Origin: Anaerolineae bacterium
GTDB taxonomy: Bacteria > Chloroflexota > Anaerolineae > B4-G1 > SLSP01
Assembly: GCA_021107605.1 (NCBI GenBank)
Contig: JAIOSN010000333.1
Coordinates: 1-6,030 of the forward strand
Length of the DNA: 6,030 nucleotides
Direction: 5' to 3'
The notes under the pieces are model-generated. The model had not been told where the DNA came from. It worked only from the letters and a program-made list of their open reading frames with translations, and searched no databases. The position numbers were made by a program, and so were the translations under genes. This document shows positions 1-5,307 of this stretch, piece by piece; the first letter of the stretch is position 1, and each line of letters starts with the position of its first letter.

Positions 1-44
1 CGCCAAGAAAAAAACAAGGGTACTACTCAGACTGGCCTATTTTC

Positions 45-59
45 AGACCTCCGAGGTCT
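45..59. repeat. Palindromic repeat, copy 1 (AGACCTCCGAGGTCT)
   Basis: Seven-base arms around one central C. It is the exact reverse complement of copy 2 at 127-141. Read in the same orientation, 45-60 and 127-142 differ only at the central base. It can fold on itself or pair with copy 2. Confidence 0.8.
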
Positions 60-126
60 ACCAATCTGCCACTCGGTGGCGCAATCTTGGTTTTGGTAGG
101 TACTTTGCCCCGCAAAACCTATGTCA

Positions 127-141
127 AGACCTCGGAGGTCT
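127..141. repeat. Palindromic repeat, copy 2 (AGACCTCGGAGGTCT)
   Basis: Seven-base arms around one central G, and the partner of copy 1 at 45-59. Two copies this similar within 100 bp are not explained by chance and suggest a repeat family that should recur elsewhere in the genome. Confidence 0.8.
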
Positions 142-191
142 ATCACGCCTGAGTAGTAACAGAATTAGTTTTCTGAAGGTCAAGTTTAAAA

Positions 192-219
192 TCTCCGTGC
201 TCTCCGTGCCTCCGTGGTG
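192..219. repeat. Short tandem CTCCGTG-type intergenic motif
   Basis: Two exact 9-bp units TCTCCGTGC (192-200, 201-209) are followed by a diverged third unit CTCCGTGGTG (210-219). On the minus strand this reads CACCACGGAGGCACGGAG and on. From memory, motifs of this ACCACGGAGxCACGGAG form are scattered between genes in many environmental bacteria, including Chloroflexota. I could not check that here, and no function is assigned. Confidence 0.65.
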
Positions 220-242
220 AAACACTTAGTTTTTCAACAGAC

Positions 243-1151
243 TCAAATTATCTCGATCTCTAGCTCAAGCCACAGCCCGAATTGGCGCTCCACTTCAGTC
301 TGCGCCAACCGGATGAGTTCCAAGTAATCCGCCGCAGTTCCCTGCCCCTGGTTGATAAAAAAGTTGGCGTGTTGAGGAGAGATCATTACATCTCCTCGCC
401 GCACCCCTTTCAAGCCGGCGGCTTCGATCAGACGTCCGGCATAATCGCCCGGCGGGTTAGCGAAGACCGAGCCGAGCGACCGCCCCGGCGGCTGGGTTTG
501 CCAGCGTCGCTGTTTATACCCTGCCGCGCGCGCCTGCAACTGTGCCGGTTCCCCTTCCCGCAATTGGAAGGTTGCCCGAAGCACAATCTCGCACTCTGCC
601 GCATTATGTGCTTTTAAGCGACTGCTCCGGTACTGAAAGTTGAACCATTCCGCATTCACCGTCTTGATGCCATCCGGACTCACGATCTCAGCGGAGAGCA
701 ACAAGTCCGCCGTCGTGCCGCCAAAGGCGCCGGCATTGTTCACCACCATGCCGCCCACCGTCCCCGGTAAACCGGTGGCCCAAGTTAAACCATCCCAACC
801 GCGCCGCACAGCTTCACGCGCCACGCGCGCCACGCTCGTGCCGCCGGCCACCCGCAAGCGATACCCCTCTTCAAAATACAATTCTGACATTCGATTGAGA
901 ATCGTAACACCGTGCAGTGGCGCCGCGGGGAGCAGACAATTGGTCAAGCCGCCAAAAACCCGCACCGGTAATTCCAACTGCCAAGCTTGCGCGAGCGCCG
1001 CCAACAATTCCTCCTCACAACCAGCGAACACCAGCACATCGGTCATCCCGCCAATCCCTAAAAGAGAATGATGCTCCAATGAAGCGTTCTGCTGCGCGAT
1101 AGTGCGCATCATCCAAGCAAACTCCGCCAGACGTTCCGCGTAAGAGCGCAT
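243..1151 (-). CDS. murB: UDP-N-acetylenolpyruvoylglucosamine reductase MurB (short, type II-like)
   Basis: FAD enzyme that reduces UDP-GlcNAc-enolpyruvate with NADPH to UDP-MurNAc, the substrate of the adjacent MurC. The 302 residues match the short type II forms (B. subtilis about 303). Visible features: GIGGMTDVLV (32-41); GLPGTVGGMVVNNAGAFGG (127-145), the main FAD-binding signature; FQYRSSRLK (172-180) with the conserved Arg at 175; GSVFANP (227-233) with S228 as the expected proton donor; HANFFIN (261-267); and a C-terminal LELEIEII in which E298 fits the catalytic Glu of the usual PEV segment. The first FAD loop, usually GxGSN, here reads GGLTN (67-71). The ATG at 1151 overlaps the murC TGA by one base and has GGAGG (1157-1161) 5 nt upstream, so the start is secure. 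It is the last gene visible in the operon; 242 bp of non-coding, repeat-rich DNA follows. Confidence 0.95.
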   Translation of the reverse strand: MRSYAERLAEFAWMMRTIAQQNASLEHHSLLGIGGMTDVLVFAGCEEELLAALAQAWQLELPVRVFGGLTNCLLPAAPLHGVTILNRMSELYFEEGYRLRVAGGTSVARVAREAVRRGWDGLTWATGLPGTVGGMVVNNAGAFGGTTADLLLSAEIVSPDGIKTVNAEWFNFQYRSSRLKAHNAAECEIVLRATFQLREGEPAQLQARAAGYKQRRWQTQPPGRSLGSVFANPPGDYAGRLIEAAGLKGVRRGDVMISPQHANFFINQGQGTAADYLELIRLAQTEVERQFGLWLELEIEII

Positions 1152-2542
1152 CAGTCCCTCCCCAGGGCCGCCAAGAGCTCACGGCCCACCACGTACTCAT
1201 CCCCGGCCCCCAGCAACAAGACCAGATCGCCGGGAGCTGTCATGGCTACCAGCCGCTGCGTGGCTTCCGCCAGCGAACCCATCGCCGAAACCACCGGCGC
1301 GGTCAGCTGGGCCGCCAACTCACACTGGCTAACCGTGCCATCATCCACCTCACGGGCCGCGTAGATGGGCAAGACCAACACCGCATCGGCCCCATCGAAA
1401 GCGGTCACAAATCCATCCCAGAGCGCCTTGATCCGGCTGAAGGTATGCGGCTGCCAGACAGCGATCACCCGGCGCTCCGCGTAACGTTGCCGCGCCGCGC
1501 CCAACACCGCCTTGATCTGGGTAGGGTGATGCGCATAATCATCAACCACTATCACCCCACGCGCGCTGCCCAAGACCTCGAAGCGGCGGGCCGTGCCGGT
1601 GAACGCTTCCAACGCGGCGCAGGTCCTCTCCACAGGAACACCTAGTTCCGTTGTCACCGCCAGCGCGGCCAGTGCGTTGAGAGCATTGTATTCACCCGGC
1701 AGCTGCAAACGGATAGTTCCCACCACCTCTCCCTCGTGCAGCGCAGTGAACGTCACCCCGCCCCGGTCATTGGATTGCAGCTCCACGGCGCACCAGGCCA
1801 ATCCCCCCCCGGCCCCTTGCCCGTAGAGCAGGAGTTTCCCGCCGTTGGCATGATAAGAAATGCCCACCAAGCGAGCCAGTCGATCATCACTACAGGCCAC
1901 CAACGCGCCATCGGGGCGAATCCGATCCACAAACTCGCCAAAAGCCAGCCGTACAAACCGCGTGCTGGGGAAACAATCCGGGTGATCGAACTCGATATTG
2001 GTCACCACGGCGATCTGCGGCGTCAGAGAGAGAAAGGTGTTCTGGTACTCATCCGCCTCGATGACAAAGAGCTTGTCCTGGCCGGCGTGCGCGTTGGTGC
2101 CCAAACTCGCCACCATCCCGCCCACGATGTAAGTAGGATCGCGGCCCGCCGCCAGGAGAATGGCGGCGATCATGCCCGTCACCGTGGTCTTGCCGTGCGC
2201 GCCGGCGATAGCCACTACATCATAGCCCGCGGTCAATTGGGAGAGGAACTCCGGGCGGCGCATAGTGGGAATCTCGCGCTCGCGGGCCGCCGCCAACTCC
2301 ACGTTCCCCGCCGGGATAGCGGAGGAGGCCAGTACCAGGTCGGCTCCCGTGATATTCTCCGCCGCGTGGCCCACCGTCACCGGGATACCTTCCACGCGCA
2401 GCGCCGCGACCAACTGGCCTGCTTGCTGGTCAGAACCTTGCACCGCGATGCCGCGCCCTTTGAGCACGCGGGCAATCGCGGACATCCCCGCGCCGCCAAT
2501 GCCTACGATGTGAACGCGCTCAAATTCACTCAACTTTTCCAT
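1151..2542 (-). CDS. murC: UDP-N-acetylmuramate--L-alanine ligase MurC
   Basis: Cytoplasmic ATP-dependent Mur ligase that adds L-alanine to UDP-MurNAc, the first amino acid of the stem peptide. The 463 residues are full length for the family. N-terminal Rossmann-like domain: HIVGIGGAGMSAIA (11-24) and SSAIP (73-77). Central ATPase: AGAHGKTT P-loop (113-120), EADEY (162-166), TNIEFDHPD (181-189), and LPGEYNALNALAA (281-293). C-terminal domain: FTGTARRFE (314-322), DDYAHHPT (334-341), WQPHTFSRIKAL (363-374), VLPIYAARE (389-397) and LGAGDEY (444-450), all typical of MurC rather than MurD/E/F. The ATG at 2542 has GAGGTG (2545-2550) just upstream with rather short spacing. The 41-nt gap before it is the only intergenic space in the cluster. 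The TGA shares its last base with the murB ATG (TGATG). Its GC content is visibly higher than that of the adjacent cvpA-like gene. Confidence 0.97.
   Translation of the reverse strand: MEKLSEFERVHIVGIGGAGMSAIARVLKGRGIAVQGSDQQAGQLVAALRVEGIPVTVGHAAENITGADLVLASSAIPAGNVELAAAREREIPTMRRPEFLSQLTAGYDVVAIAGAHGKTTVTGMIAAILLAAGRDPTYIVGGMVASLGTNAHAGQDKLFVIEADEYQNTFLSLTPQIAVVTNIEFDHPDCFPSTRFVRLAFGEFVDRIRPDGALVACSDDRLARLVGISYHANGGKLLLYGQGAGGGLAWCAVELQSNDRGGVTFTALHEGEVVGTIRLQLPGEYNALNALAALAVTTELGVPVERTCAALEAFTGTARRFEVLGSARGVIVVDDYAHHPTQIKAVLGAARQRYAERRVIAVWQPHTFSRIKALWDGFVTAFDGADAVLVLPIYAAREVDDGTVSQCELAAQLTAPVVSAMGSLAEATQRLVAMTAPGDLVLLLGAGDEYVVGRELLAALGRD
1157..1161 (-). promoter_or_regulatory. murB ribosome binding site within the murC 3' end
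   Basis: GGAGG on the minus strand inside a G-rich stretch (GGGGAGGGACTG) and 5 nt before the murB ATG. It supports the TGATG-coupled start at 1151. Confidence 0.75.
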
Positions 2543-2544
2543 AA

Positions 2545-2550
2545 CACCTC
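2545..2550 (-). promoter_or_regulatory. murC ribosome binding site
   Basis: GAGGTG on the minus strand, ending 2 nt before the murC ATG at 2542 (4 nt counted from GAGG). The match is good but the spacing is short. No other start nearby is better placed, because the Rossmann motif begins at residue 11. Confidence 0.55.
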
Positions 2551-2583
2551 AAAGACCGATGGCTCACGACATATTAACAATAA

Positions 2584-3114
2584 TCAGATAAAGACAATCA
2601 AGACGAAGGCGAACGAAGCCGCCACAGCAATAAAGAGTTCCGACCCACCTAACCAAGTTAGCGGCAGATAGGAAATCAAGGCCGTTGCTTTCTCAGTCGG
2701 GGCGGTGATGCCCCAGATAATGCTATACCCAAGTTGATTTAGGAATCCCCAAACCATCCCCACCACCAGAAAACCGTTAATCCCACCTAAGAAAAGGCCC
2801 AACAGAGTATCTTGCAGTTTATCTTTTCGTGTTTTTATGCCCAACGCCGCCGAAATAGTGGTGGTAGCGTAGCCAAAAAAGACGAAAGTGATGAATATTC
2901 CCAGCCGTAAGTAGAACCAACTTTTAGGCTCAGTTGTCATTGTTCGAGCCAAAGTGTCGCTGACCACCGGCACATAGCTAACCAACACCAGTTCCACAAA
3001 CCGGGCCAGGATCACACTAAAGGTAACTAATAATTCCTTAGCCCAGCCACGCAAGGCGCCCACTATACAGAAGAAGAGTACCAACCCAATAAAAGCCGTC
3101 TCCAAAGGTACCAT
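2584..3114 (-). CDS. CvpA-family integral membrane protein (colicin V production protein-like), role in this cluster unknown
   Basis: Small membrane protein of 176 residues from the ATG at 3114, or 177 from the GTG at 3117. Four to five hydrophobic segments are visible, near 7-20, 29-48, 68-90, 103-127 and 158 to the end. Two stretches fit the CvpA pattern: IVGALRGWAKELL (18-30, the GxxRGxxxEL turn after the first membrane segment) and DTLLGLFLGGINGFLVVG (102-119, the LDxxLGxxxGxxxGxxxV segment). It ends within a hydrophobic segment, without a soluble tail. The ATG at 3114 is preferred because GGAGG (3122-3126) lies 7 nt upstream, against 4 nt for the GTG. It overlaps the murG stop and is followed by a 41-nt gap to murC. 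Base composition is lower in GC than murC: 27/60 at 2821-2880 and 25/60 at 2881-2940, against 42/60 at 1261-1320. Part of that reflects T-rich hydrophobic codons. Family members are poorly characterised; a link to envelope or septum biology is inferred only from position. Confidence 0.75.
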   Translation of the reverse strand: MVPLETAFIGLVLFFCIVGALRGWAKELLVTFSVILARFVELVLVSYVPVVSDTLARTMTTEPKSWFYLRLGIFITFVFFGYATTTISAALGIKTRKDKLQDTLLGLFLGGINGFLVVGMVWGFLNQLGYSIIWGITAPTEKATALISYLPLTWLGGSELFIAVAASFAFVLIVFI

Positions 3115-4214
3115 CACGCATCCTCCCCCAGAGCGAGCAAGAGTTCCGCCAATCTCTGGCTAGCTCGTGGATAAGCCAATTTTTGAGCCGCTACGGTCAT
3201 CGCCTGCCGGCGCGTCTCATCATGCAACAGATCTAGCAACATAGGCAATAGCCGCTCCTTCAATTCCGCATCGGGCAGTACCTGCGCCGCTCCGCGTTCC
3301 GCCAGCCACTCAGCGTTGATTTGCTGGTAGCGCCAGCTATGCGGGTAGGGTACCAAGAGCGCCGGTAATCCAAAATACGGGAACTCACCTAAGATCGAGG
3401 CCCCCGCCCGTGAAAGTACCAGATCCGCCGCCGCCAGAGCCGCTCCCATCTTCTCATAGAGATAAGGGAAAGCATGGTAACGCGCTCGCAACTCTGCGGG
3501 CAAAGACTTCCGCGCCGGGGCTACCTCCTCCCAATCCAGCGCACCGCTGATGTGGACTAGCTGGGTTTCCGCCAAGAGTGCCGGTAAATGCGCCAGCACA
3601 GCACGATTGATGGAACGCGCGCCCCGGCTGCCGCCGAAAACCAACACCACCGGCTCATCCATTGCCAATCGCAACGCGCGCCGTCCCGTGGAACGCTCCC
3701 AACGTACCACCTCTTGCCGGAGCGGGTATCCTGTCACCTCCACTTTACGGGACGCGAAGAAGGCAGTCGAAGCGTCCACCGTCACGCCGATGCGCGTGGC
3801 CAATCTCCCGACCAACTTGACGGAGAGCGCAGGTTCAATATCCGGCACAAAGACCAGAATCGGGATACGCTGCAGCCAAGCCGCAGCCACCACCGGCACA
3901 CTCACGTAACCGCCGGTCGTTAAGAGCGCCGCCGGACACTCCCGGGAGAGCGCGCGCCACGCCGCCAGAAAGCCCTGCGCCAACCGCCCACTGTTGCGCA
4001 GCATCCGCCGGACACCCACGCCATGCACGCCCCCGGCTGGAATTCCCAGGAAGGGCAACCCGGCGCGTTCCACGAGCTGCTCTTCCATCCCGCCCACTCC
4101 ACCCACCCAGGTCAAGGAGATAGGGAACTTAATATCGTTTTGGATTGCCTGTACTACGGCGAGTCCCGGGTAGACGTGCCCGCCAGTTCCCCCACCAACG
4201 ATCCACAACCGCAT
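3114..4214 (-). CDS. murG: UDP-GlcNAc:undecaprenyl-PP-MurNAc-pentapeptide GlcNAc transferase MurG
   Basis: GT-B (GT28) glycosyltransferase at the inner membrane face that converts lipid I to lipid II. The 366 residues match the family length (E. coli about 355). N-terminal domain: GGGTGGHVYPGLAV (7-20), the first glycine-rich loop; VGGVGGMEEQLV (37-48); TTGGYVSVP (99-107), the second loop. C-terminal UDP-GlcNAc domain: VFGGSRGARSIN (192-203), SRAGASILGE (268-277, with E277 at the usual ribose-contacting Glu), and YQQINA (296-301), the DxQxxNA-type motif. The usual HEQN segment is replaced by VPDIEP (123-128). The ATG at 4214 is set by a strong AAAGGAG six bases upstream (4221-4227), which lies inside the ftsW reading frame. 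The TGA at 3116-3114 overlaps the next gene as TGATG. No truncation or missing domain is seen. Confidence 0.96.
   Translation of the reverse strand: MRLWIVGGGTGGHVYPGLAVVQAIQNDIKFPISLTWVGGVGGMEEQLVERAGLPFLGIPAGGVHGVGVRRMLRNSGRLAQGFLAAWRALSRECPAALLTTGGYVSVPVVAAAWLQRIPILVFVPDIEPALSVKLVGRLATRIGVTVDASTAFFASRKVEVTGYPLRQEVVRWERSTGRRALRLAMDEPVVLVFGGSRGARSINRAVLAHLPALLAETQLVHISGALDWEEVAPARKSLPAELRARYHAFPYLYEKMGAALAAADLVLSRAGASILGEFPYFGLPALLVPYPHSWRYQQINAEWLAERGAAQVLPDAELKERLLPMLLDLLHDETRRQAMTVAAQKLAYPRASQRLAELLLALGEDA
3122..3126 (-). promoter_or_regulatory. cvpA-like gene ribosome binding site within the murG 3' end
   Basis: GGAGG on the minus strand, 7 nt before the ATG at 3114 and 4 nt before the GTG at 3117. 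The spacing favours the ATG, giving a TGATG stop/start overlap with murG like the one at the murC/murB junction. Confidence 0.7.
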
Positions 4215-5307
4215 TCCAATCTCCTTTAGGCCGCCCGCGCGAAATCCCCAGCAATAAACCTACGGCGGTCAGAGTGATCAACATCTGTGAACCCCCGTAA
4301 CTGAAGAAAGGCAGCGCGGTCCCGGTAAACGGAATTAAACCAATCATCACCGATACATTGAGCAGCGCCTCAGTAATAATCATCGTCGTAGCGCCGAAAG
4401 CCAGCAACGAACCGAAAGGGTCTGGGGTCTCCAGCGCGATACGATAGCCCCGATAAGCCAAGAGCGCGAAAAGCGCCAACACCAAGAGCGTTCCGAGCAG
4501 TCCCAGTTCCTCACCAATGACGGCAAAGATGCTATCGGTATGCGGGAAGGGGAGATAACCGCTCTTCAAACGCCCGTTGCCAATCCCCTGTCCCAATAGC
4601 CCGCCCCTTCCCAACGCTGTCACCGCGCGGTAGACGTGATAAGACATCTCCGTGGGGTCTTTCAACGCGGCGATATAATTGAGCAGACGTAGCCGGGCAT
4701 GTTGAAATTGCCAGGCCAGGAGAGCGAAGGAACTTCCCGCGCCGATGATAAAGATAAAGATCTGCACTGGATCGCCACCGGCGAAGAAAAACATCAACAA
4801 GGCCGTCACTCCCAAAAGCAATGCCGTGCTCAAGTCCGGTTGCAAGGCGACCAGCCCCGCCACCACCCCGGTGATGACGGCGAAAGGGACTAGCCCGTAA
4901 AGCATTTTAGCCAAATGTTCGCCTTTAGAGGTCAACCAGGCGGCGATATAGATCACGGCGCTTAACCGCGCCAACACCCCCGGCTGGATCGAAATCCCCC
5001 AGAGCTCAATTGAACGCTGCGCGCCCAACACTGGTTTCCCAACCAGTAGGACTAAAAATAGCAAGACTAACGTCAACCCCATCAACGGCACGGCCAGACG
5101 TTGCCAGAGTGGGTAAGGAACCAAGTAAACCAAAACCGCTAGCACTATTCCTCCCAACAGTCTCCAACGGAGCTGCTGATACCAAAATTCGATTCCCACG
5201 TAAAAAGTGGCGCTGTAAAGGGTCAACAAGCCAAAGGCTAAGAGAGCCAAGACCGTCACCACTAAGAGCGCATCAACTGATGATTGTCCTCTACTTGAAC
5301 GTTTCAT
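4129..5307 (-). CDS. ftsW: SEDS-family peptidoglycan glycosyltransferase FtsW (division-specific lipid II polymerase)
   Basis: Polytopic membrane protein of 392 residues that polymerises lipid II at the septum together with a class B PBP. About ten hydrophobic segments follow a short basic N-terminus (first roughly 12-33, last roughly 335-354). SEDS landmarks: LQPDLSTALLL (155-165), GIGNGRLKSGYLP (241-253), HTDSIFAVIGEELG (256-269) with D258 at the proposed catalytic Asp position, and TGTALPFFSYGGSQ (328-341). The loop usually reading GxxRWI...QPSExxK here reads GAQRSI...QPGVLARL (95-115), losing the usual Trp, Ser-Glu and Lys. Context between murD and murG favours FtsW over RodA. The ATG at 5307 overlaps the murD stop; a weak GGTGAG precedes it. 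The C-terminal 28 codons run 86 nt into murG in another frame, giving a Trp/Arg-rich tail (WNAVVDRWWGNWRARLPG and on). An out-of-frame TAA at 4226-4228 sits where a normal stop would be expected, so the tail may come from an indel. Confidence 0.95.
   Translation of the reverse strand: MKRSSRGQSSVDALLVVTVLALLAFGLLTLYSATFYVGIEFWYQQLRWRLLGGIVLAVLVYLVPYPLWQRLAVPLMGLTLVLLFLVLLVGKPVLGAQRSIELWGISIQPGVLARLSAVIYIAAWLTSKGEHLAKMLYGLVPFAVITGVVAGLVALQPDLSTALLLGVTALLMFFFAGGDPVQIFIFIIGAGSSFALLAWQFQHARLRLLNYIAALKDPTEMSYHVYRAVTALGRGGLLGQGIGNGRLKSGYLPFPHTDSIFAVIGEELGLLGTLLVLALFALLAYRGYRIALETPDPFGSLLAFGATTMIITEALLNVSVMIGLIPFTGTALPFFSYGGSQMLITLTAVGLLLGISRGRPKGDWNAVVDRWWGNWRARLPGTRRSTGNPKRY
4221..4227 (-). promoter_or_regulatory. 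murG ribosome binding site inside the ftsW reading frame
   Basis: AAAGGAG on the minus strand with 6 nt (ATTGGA) to the murG ATG at 4214. It is the best Shine-Dalgarno match among the junctions and fixes the murG start despite the 86-nt overlap with ftsW. A TAA (4226-4228) in a different frame overlaps its first bases. Confidence 0.8.

Larger units (their letters stand above)
21..158. repeat. Composite inverted-repeat block downstream of murB with nested hairpins
   Basis: A perfect 10-bp outer inverted pair (TACTACTCAG at 21-30, CTGAGTAGTA at 149-158) encloses an inner 15-bp inverted pair (45-59 with 127-141). Between these lie two further stem-loops: GCCAC/GTGGC with a 3-nt loop (68-80), and TAGGT-AC-TTTGC-CCC-GCAAA-ACCTA (97-121, 10 pairs with a 2-nt bulge). 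The whole could fold as a branched structure in the murB 3' untranslated RNA, or be a small non-autonomous mobile or REP-like element. On the minus strand the outer stem is followed, after 6 nt, by seven Ts (8-14). A large composite terminator is therefore conceivable but not convincing. No ORF is carried and no clear target-site duplication is seen. Confidence 0.7.

Noticed and set aside
5..58. Intrinsic terminator for the murB operon in the palindrome block
   Set aside because: The palindromic hairpins at 46-58 and 128-140 lack a following U-tract. The T-run at 8-14 is 6 nt from a stem whose partner is over 100 nt away.
105..127. TTGACA on the minus strand at 122-127 as a -35 box
   Set aside because: At 17 nt spacing the following sequence (AGTACC region) has no credible -10, and the box lies within the hairpin block.
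165..233. 8-bp direct repeat TTAGTTTT (165-172, 226-233) flanking the CTCCGTG motif as a target-site duplication
   Set aside because: It is AT-rich and about 0.4 such repeats are expected by chance in this region; no insertion ends are recognisable.
228..243. AGTTTTTCAACAGACT next to the murB stop as an insertion-sequence end
   Set aside because: It vaguely resembles IS termini I remember (CTGTTGAAAAA), but there is no partner inverted repeat and no transposase in the window.
282..1102. Several plus-strand frames opposite murB (282-617, 640-1071, 917-1102)
   Set aside because: All lie antisense to a motif-complete murB and have shadow-like composition.
2571..2601. Promoter-like elements before murC (TTGATT at 2596-2601; GTTAAT 2573-2578 or TAATAT 2571-2576)
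   Set aside because: Each hexamer matches the consensus at only 4 of 6 positions, in an AT-rich gene end, and the two spacings (17 or 19) give conflicting -10 choices. An internal promoter is possible but not supported.
1736..2671. 311-codon open frame on the plus strand opposite murC
   Set aside because: It is antisense to a clearly conserved murC, with a low-complexity R/H/Q-rich translation and no recognisable domain. Long antisense frames are expected opposite GC-rich genes.
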